A stretch of 8,294 bases of DNA from ZC4RG17 sp036259475 (GTDB lineage Bacteria > Actinomycetota > Acidimicrobiia > Spongiisociales > ZC4RG35), in the NCBI GenBank assembly GCA_036259475.1, contig DATABS010000069.1, forward strand, positions 1 through 8,294, in the 5' to 3' direction. Positions 3,880 to 8,294 of this stretch are shown one piece after another (the first letter of the stretch is position 1; every line of letters starts with the position of its first letter). The notes beneath the pieces are model-generated. The model ran no database searches. It had not been told where the DNA came from and saw nothing but the letters and a program-made list of their open reading frames with translations. Made by a program: the position numbers and the translations under genes.

Positions 3880-6159
3880 ATGGAGGCAATCCCGCTTCCC
3901 GACAGGAACGGTGGAGGCGACAATGGCCCGATGACGTCGGTGTCCCATCGGGTGGTTCTCACCTCGGCGGCGACAGCGATCGCCGCCGTGGCGGCGGGCC
4001 TGTCGCTACAGGAAACCGGCTGGCAGGGCTTGCCCGCTGGTTTCCTCCAGTACGCCCTGGTAGCAGCCGGGACCAGCGTCCTGGGGGCGTTCATCCTGTG
4101 GCACCGGCCCCACAACCGCTACGGCCTCACCCACCTGGCCATCGGCGTGCTGTTCGCCACCGTCGTACTGGCGGCAGCCGTCCTGGCTCGGGCCGACGGC
4201 TTGCCCGGCTGGGCCGCGGAGACGGCCATCGCCTGGTCCTGGCTCGCCACCGCTCCGCTGCTCCCGTTGTGGGTGATCGCCATCGCCACCTTCCCCGACG
4301 GGCGGTTCCACCGGCCGGTCGTGAGACGAGCAACCGTGGCCCTGGCCCTGGTGATGCCCGTGCTGGCTGTGTTCGGGTACCTACTGGCACCACCCGGTGA
4401 GCCCCCTCCGCTGATTCGGGTGGCGGTACCGGCCGCTCTCGCCGGTCCGCTGGCCGGCTGGGGCGGGGAAGCTCTCTTCCGGGTGGCGGCGATGTCGGGA
4501 GCGGTGCTGGGTGCCCTGGCTCCGGCAGCTGCGATCGGGGCTCTGGCGCATCGCTTCCGCCATGAGGGACCGGTCGTTCGCCAGCAGATCAAGTGGCTCC
4601 TCGCCGGAGCGGCCATCTCGGTGGCGCTCCAGGCGATCCCGGTGCAGGCCATCGACTCCGAGGTGCTGCGCAGCTTCGCTCAGGTTTTGGTGTTGCTTGC
4701 CGTGCCGTTACCCCTGCTGGCCGCGGCCCTGGCGATCTTCCGACACGGGCTGTGGGAGATCGACGTCGTCATCTCGAAAGGGGTCGTGTACGCGCTGGCC
4801 TCGGGAGTGCTGACCGCCCTGTTCCTGGGGATCGCCCTCGTCGCCGGCTTGAGCGTCGGGGGACGTGACGGTCGGGTGGTGACTGCGCTCGGCCTGGCGC
4901 TGCTGGTCACCTTCCTGGCTCAGCCTCTGCGTCAACGGCTGGAGAAGATGGTGGCAAAGCTGTTGTACGGAGACGAGCCACGGGGATTAGTGGGCCTCGC
5001 CCGGTTGGAAGATGCCGTCGGGGACAGCCCCGACGCGGCCAGTCTCGGCGCTCGCATCACCGGCATAGTCATGAAGTCGCTCGCCGCCGGATGGTGCGGC
5101 GTATGGCTCTATCTGCCCGGAGAGGGGTCCGGCGTGTTCAGAACCATTGCCTCGTCGGGCCGGGAGGCCGGCCCAGCTGTGTTCTTGTCCGGAGAGGCAG
5201 CCGACGGGCTTGCCCGTCTCTCGAGCGCCCATCTCGTCACGGATCTCGATGCCGAGAGCGACCTGGCGCTTCGTCCCCTGGTGAGCGAGCCGGCGGCGAT
5301 GGTTGCACCCTTGACCGCCGGAGGCGAGCTCGTCGGGCTGATCGCCTGTGGGGCACCGACCGCCGAGCCGTTCGGTGACGGAGACCTGGACCTCCTCACC
5401 ATCATCGCTCGGGAGTCAGCCCTTGCCTTGCGCAACCTTCGTCTCGAGGGTGAGCTGCGCCAACGACTGGACCAGATCGTGGTTCAGGCGGCCGAACTGC
5501 ACCGTTCCCGCCAGCGGCTGGTGGCCGCCCAGGACGAGGAGAGGCGGCGCATCGAACGGGACCTCCATGACGGCGCCCAACAGCAGCTCGTCGCCTTGGC
5601 AGGGCACTTGCGTCGAGCCAGCCGGGCGACCGATCCGATCGCCAACGCCGAGCTGGAGAGACTTGCGGACGAAGCGGAGGAAGCGGTCTTGTCGCTCCAA
5701 GAGCTCGCCCGGGGGATATATCCGAGCTTGCTCTCGGACCTGGGCCTGGAGGCGGCGCTGCAGACGCATGCCGCTCGTCTGCCTCTCGACGTTCGCATCG
5801 ATGTGGGCCCGGCGACGAAGGGCCGCCGCCTCACCTCGGAGATGGAGGCCGCTTTCTACTTCGTTGCCCTCGAAGCGATGACAAACGTCGTCAAGCACGC
5901 CCCGACTGCCGCCATGATCGTTTCCCTCCGGGCCGACCCGACCGAGCGGCGGGTAATCCTCGAGGTCCACGACGACGGGCCCGGGTTCGACCCTACCGCC
6001 GTGTCCGGGAGCGGGCTCCAGAACATGGCCGACCGCATCGGGGCGGTGGGTGGGAGCTTGGTGGTGGAGAGCCGACCCGGTGCCGGTACGTGGATCCGGG
6101 CCCAAGCGCCCGAGGAGGCCGGCGTCAGCGACCTCAGGAGCCGCCGAGCGACTCCCTGA
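3880..6159 (+). CDS. NarL-type membrane sensor histidine kinase with GAF domain
   Basis: This 759-residue protein (742 if it starts at the ATG at 3931) autophosphorylates and passes phosphate to a NarL-type response regulator. The membrane sensor spans about residues 25-350, with landmarks HRPHNRYGL (75-83), FPDGR (138-142), RQQIKW (234-239) and LWEIDVVIS (291-299). A GAF domain covers about 384-519, then a short coiled linker to about 555. The HisKA_3 H-box is RIERDLHDGAQQQL with His563. In the HATPase domain, the N-box includes Asn670 (EAMTNVVKH), the G1 box is DDGPGFDP (698-705) and the G2 box is GSGLQNMADRIG (710-721), so it looks catalytically complete. The 3880 ATG has no clear Shine-Dalgarno. 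The 3931 ATG has GGTGGAGG 13 nt upstream and starts right before the first helix, so it is a serious alternative. The stop overlaps the convergent response regulator, its probable partner. Confidence 0.93.
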   Translation: MEAIPLPDRNGGGDNGPMTSVSHRVVLTSAATAIAAVAAGLSLQETGWQGLPAGFLQYALVAAGTSVLGAFILWHRPHNRYGLTHLAIGVLFATVVLAAAVLARADGLPGWAAETAIAWSWLATAPLLPLWVIAIATFPDGRFHRPVVRRATVALALVMPVLAVFGYLLAPPGEPPPLIRVAVPAALAGPLAGWGGEALFRVAAMSGAVLGALAPAAAIGALAHRFRHEGPVVRQQIKWLLAGAAISVALQAIPVQAIDSEVLRSFAQVLVLLAVPLPLLAAALAIFRHGLWEIDVVISKGVVYALASGVLTALFLGIALVAGLSVGGRDGRVVTALGLALLVTFLAQPLRQRLEKMVAKLLYGDEPRGLVGLARLEDAVGDSPDAASLGARITGIVMKSLAAGWCGVWLYLPGEGSGVFRTIASSGREAGPAVFLSGEAADGLARLSSAHLVTDLDAESDLALRPLVSEPAAMVAPLTAGGELVGLIACGAPTAEPFGDGDLDLLTIIARESALALRNLRLEGELRQRLDQIVVQAAELHRSRQRLVAAQDEERRRIERDLHDGAQQQLVALAGHLRRASRATDPIANAELERLADEAEEAVLSLQELARGIYPSLLSDLGLEAALQTHAARLPLDVRIDVGPATKGRRLTSEMEAAFYFVALEAMTNVVKHAPTAAMIVSLRADPTERRVILEVHDDGPGFDPTAVSGSGLQNMADRIGAVGGSLVVESRPGAGTWIRAQAPEEAGVSDLRSRRATP

Positions 6160-6874
6160 GATAGATGAGGACCGCCGCCACCCGCCGGTTGAGGTCCGAC
6201 TCCTCGCGCAGTCCCAGCTCGGAGAAGATGGTGGAGATCCGTTTCTCGACAGTCGCCACGGCGATCGACAGCTCCGAGGCGATGGCGCTATTGCTCTTCC
6301 CGTCGGCCATGGCGGCCAGCACCTCCAGCTCCCGGCGCGTGAGCCGCGACAGGGCCGAACCGGGCTTCTTCGCCCGCCGATCGAGCAGCGCCTCCAGGAT
6401 GCGCGGATCGACGACCGACCCCCCGGCCGCCACCTCACGCAGCGCCCGAACGAGCTGATCGACGTCTCCCACCCGGAGCTTGTGCAGGTAGCCGAGGCCG
6501 GCCACACCTTCCTCGAGCAGCGCCCACACGTAACCCTCGTCTTCGTGCTGGCTGAGGACGACCACCCCCGTCTCGAAACGCTCCTCCTTGATCACATGGG
6601 CGGCCCGGATGCCCTCCATGGTGTGCGTGGGCGGCATCTTGATGTCCATGAGCACCACATCGGGTTCGAGCCGACGCATCTCGGCAAGGACGCTGTCGTA
6701 GTCGGCCGCCTCTCCGACCACCGTCACCCCTGGTACCTCGTCCAGCAGCCGTCGCGTGCCCTCACGCACGAGGAACTGGTCTTCAGCGATCAACACCCGT
6801 AGATCGTCGGCCACCACCGTGCCGACAGTAGTCGTGGAGAACGCCAGGTCCCGGCGAAGCGATTCGTTAGCCAC
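6134..6874 (-). CDS. NarL/FixJ-family response regulator
   Basis: This 246-residue transcription factor is activated by phosphorylation. The receiver domain covers about residues 25-145, with acidic pocket Glu31-Asp32 (LIAED), phosphoacceptor Asp77 (VVLMDIKMPP), Ser108 (VVLSQHED) in the Thr/Ser position and Lys132 (YLHKLR). A LuxR-type helix-turn-helix covers about 176-240 (LTRRELEVLAAMADGKSNSAIA, then VATVEKRISTIFSELGL). The GTG at 6874 directly follows the TGA of the oxidoreductase (TGAGTG), which suggests translational coupling. However, about 24 residues before the receiver are unusual. GTG codons for residues 20-21 (near 6817 and 6814) would give a typical VADDLRVLIAED start, although no Shine-Dalgarno is seen there. 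The gene converges on the NarL-type kinase and overlaps its last 26 bp, so that kinase is the likely donor. Target promoters are not identified. Confidence 0.93.
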   Translation of the reverse strand: MANESLRRDLAFSTTTVGTVVADDLRVLIAEDQFLVREGTRRLLDEVPGVTVVGEAADYDSVLAEMRRLEPDVVLMDIKMPPTHTMEGIRAAHVIKEERFETGVVVLSQHEDEGYVWALLEEGVAGLGYLHKLRVGDVDQLVRALREVAAGGSVVDPRILEALLDRRAKKPGSALSRLTRRELEVLAAMADGKSNSAIASELSIAVATVEKRISTIFSELGLREESDLNRRVAAVLIYLRESLGGS

Positions 6875-8263
6875 TCACATTTGTTCTTCTGCGTACTTCT
6901 CGCTGCCTGGGCGGATGTTTTGGTTGTGGTGGAAGAAGTTGTCGGGGTCGTACTTGGTCTTTAGGCCCACCAGCCGGTCATAGATCGCGGCGGTGTAGGC
7001 CTCGCGGATCCGGTCGGAATCTTCGTCGGCGCCGAGGAAGTTGACGTAGACACCCTCCTGGTAGCGGCCTAACGCGGCGAAGAAGCGTCTGGCCCAGGCG
7101 ATGTCCCGGTCGGCGTAGTCCTCGCCGGACCGCCACACGCCGTTGACGTTGATGTTGTGTGATGCCTGCCGGTTTCCGAACGCGGTGGCGGCTTCCGGCA
7201 CGCGGCTGACCGCGCCTCCCATGTGGAACATGACCGTGTACGACCGTGGTGACGTGAATGTGAATGCGTGTTCGGCGATCACCTCGATCAGGTCGTCGCC
7301 AAGCTGGGGGAGGTACGTCGACTTCCAGTAGTAGTTCCAGCCGTGCAGCACCGTGGAGTCGAGGGCGTTTTGGTGGTTCACGTATGGTTTCGGTGCGATC
7401 AGATCGAGAAGGGGCCTCCCGACGGCGCGCAAGGGACGGAGCGCCGATTCGGCGTCCTCAACCGGCCCGGCGTAGCAGACGCCCACCTGTATCACCGAGC
7501 GCCAATGCAGTTCGTCGGGGATGACCGGTAGCGGCGGCACGGTGCCGAATTTGACGACGGTGCCCAGCTCGTCGGGGGCGCTGCTCGCGAAGTCGCGGTA
7601 GGAGCGGAGAACCTCACCGGTGTCGCTTGCGTCCCAAAGGATGGGGCCGGCCAGAACGTCGGGTCCTACGGGGTGGAGTTGGAACTCGAACGAGGTGACC
7701 ACACCGAAGTTGCCCCCTCCTCCCCGCAGCGCCCAAAAGAGGTCAGGATTCTCGTCTTCCGATGCCCGCAGCAGTTCGCCGTCGGCGCTCACCACATCGG
7801 CGGCGAGGAGGTTGTCGACCGTGAGACCGTGCTTTCGCATGAGCCAGCCGATACCGCCGCCCAGGGTGAGTCCTGCGACGCCGGTGTGGCTGACGATGCC
7901 GCCGGTGGTGGCCAGCCCGTGGGCTTGGGTCGCCTGGTCGACGTCGCCCCAGAGGGCACCACCCTGGACCTGGGCTGTGCGGCTGGTGGGGTCTACCCTG
8001 ACGGCCCGCAGCATCGAGAGGTCGATGACGATCCCGTCGTCGCAGACCGCGGTGCCGGCCACGCCGTGGCCCCCACCCCGCACCGCGATTTCCAGCTCGT
8101 GTTGACGGGCGAAACGCACAGCAGCAGCCACATCGGCGTTTCCGCTGCAGCGGGCGATCAATCGTGGAAAGCGGTCGATGGCGCCGTTCCAGACGGCACG
8201 GGCGGTGTCGTATTCAGCGTCGCCAGCCTTAATCGCCTGACCCCGGAACCCTGGAATCTCCAT
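6875..8263 (-). CDS. FAD-binding oxidoreductase, berberine bridge enzyme (BBE) type
   Basis: This 462-residue flavoenzyme has an FAD-binding_4 (PCMH/VAO) domain at about 30-205, a substrate domain, and a C-terminal BBE domain ending in KTKYDPDNFFHHNQNIRP (about 436-453). His66 in VRGGGHGVAG is the expected 8-alpha-histidyl flavin attachment site. The second, 6-S-cysteinyl site of doubly linked BBE enzymes is not present: the equivalent stretch reads GGIVSHTGVAGLTLGGG (121-137), with Ser125 about where the Cys would be. It is thus probably mono-covalent. No signal peptide or TAT motif is seen, so it is likely cytoplasmic. Family members oxidise sugars, alkaloids, polyketide intermediates and similar compounds; this substrate cannot be read from sequence. 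The ATG at 8263 has GAAGG (8275-8271) 7 nt upstream. It is the first gene of a likely operon with the response regulator. Its promoter lies mostly beyond the window edge. Confidence 0.93.
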   Translation of the reverse strand: MEIPGFRGQAIKAGDAEYDTARAVWNGAIDRFPRLIARCSGNADVAAAVRFARQHELEIAVRGGGHGVAGTAVCDDGIVIDLSMLRAVRVDPTSRTAQVQGGALWGDVDQATQAHGLATTGGIVSHTGVAGLTLGGGIGWLMRKHGLTVDNLLAADVVSADGELLRASEDENPDLFWALRGGGGNFGVVTSFEFQLHPVGPDVLAGPILWDASDTGEVLRSYRDFASSAPDELGTVVKFGTVPPLPVIPDELHWRSVIQVGVCYAGPVEDAESALRPLRAVGRPLLDLIAPKPYVNHQNALDSTVLHGWNYYWKSTYLPQLGDDLIEVIAEHAFTFTSPRSYTVMFHMGGAVSRVPEAATAFGNRQASHNINVNGVWRSGEDYADRDIAWARRFFAALGRYQEGVYVNFLGADEDSDRIREAYTAAIYDRLVGLKTKYDPDNFFHHNQNIRPGSEKYAEEQM

Positions 8264-8294
8264 GGCGTCGCCTTCGCTAGGTAGCTCTCCGAAC

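Noticed and set aside
5416..6507. 363-codon open frame on the minus strand across the kinase and regulator ends.
   Set aside because: It is a shadow of the HisKA/HATPase and LuxR coding regions, Arg/Ser/Trp-rich, with no domain of its own.
6050..6802. 250-codon plus-strand frame antisense to the response regulator.
   Set aside because: It is a shadow frame; the opposite strand encodes an intact receiver and helix-turn-helix.
7673..8284. 203-codon plus-strand frame antisense to the oxidoreductase.
   Set aside because: It is a shadow of the FAD-binding domain with no recognisable motif.
8264..8294. Search for an ECF41 promoter before the oxidoreductase.
   Set aside because: Only 31 bp upstream is available and no TGTCAC element is present, so sigma control of this gene is not supported here.

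Overview
This is a high-GC window (roughly two thirds G+C by eye) densely packed with bacterial genes. GTG/ATG starts, ATGA-type junctions, an ECF41-type sigma factor and NarL-type two-component genes suggest an actinobacterium or a relative such as an uncultured soil lineage or Chloroflexota. The taxonomic call is inference. No RNA genes, CRISPR arrays, insertion sequences or attachment sites were seen.

Left module (1-1968): an ECF41-family sigma factor with a fused SnoaL-like C-terminal domain (minus strand, 37-921) is divergent from an alpha/beta hydrolase of the haloalkane dehalogenase/epoxide hydrolase type (plus strand, 1036-1968). The 114-bp gap holds two back-to-back copies of the ECF41 promoter signature, TGTCACR-N16-CGTC, one on each strand. 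The sigma factor therefore probably transcribes both itself and the hydrolase. The sigma transcript would be almost leaderless, while the hydrolase has a good Shine-Dalgarno.

Middle module (2067-3754, minus): a two-gene operon encodes a small six-helix membrane protein of unknown function (3212-3754). It is coupled by an ATGA overlap to a multi-pass membrane protein (2067-3215) that looks like the sensor half of a histidine kinase without any kinase domain. The leader of this operon carries a perfect 10-bp inverted repeat whose 3' arm contains most of the Shine-Dalgarno.

Right module (3880-8263): a full NarL-type membrane histidine kinase (plus, 3880-6159), whose sensor resembles the kinase-less protein next door, runs into a convergent NarL/FixJ response regulator (minus, 6134-6874) with a 26-bp tail-to-tail overlap. 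The response regulator begins directly after the stop codon of a BBE-type covalent-flavin oxidoreductase (minus, 6875-8263), so it is probably the second gene of that operon. A reasonable model is that the kinase and regulator form a pair controlling the oxidoreductase operon and perhaps the membrane-protein operon. The ligand and the substrate cannot be read from the sequence.
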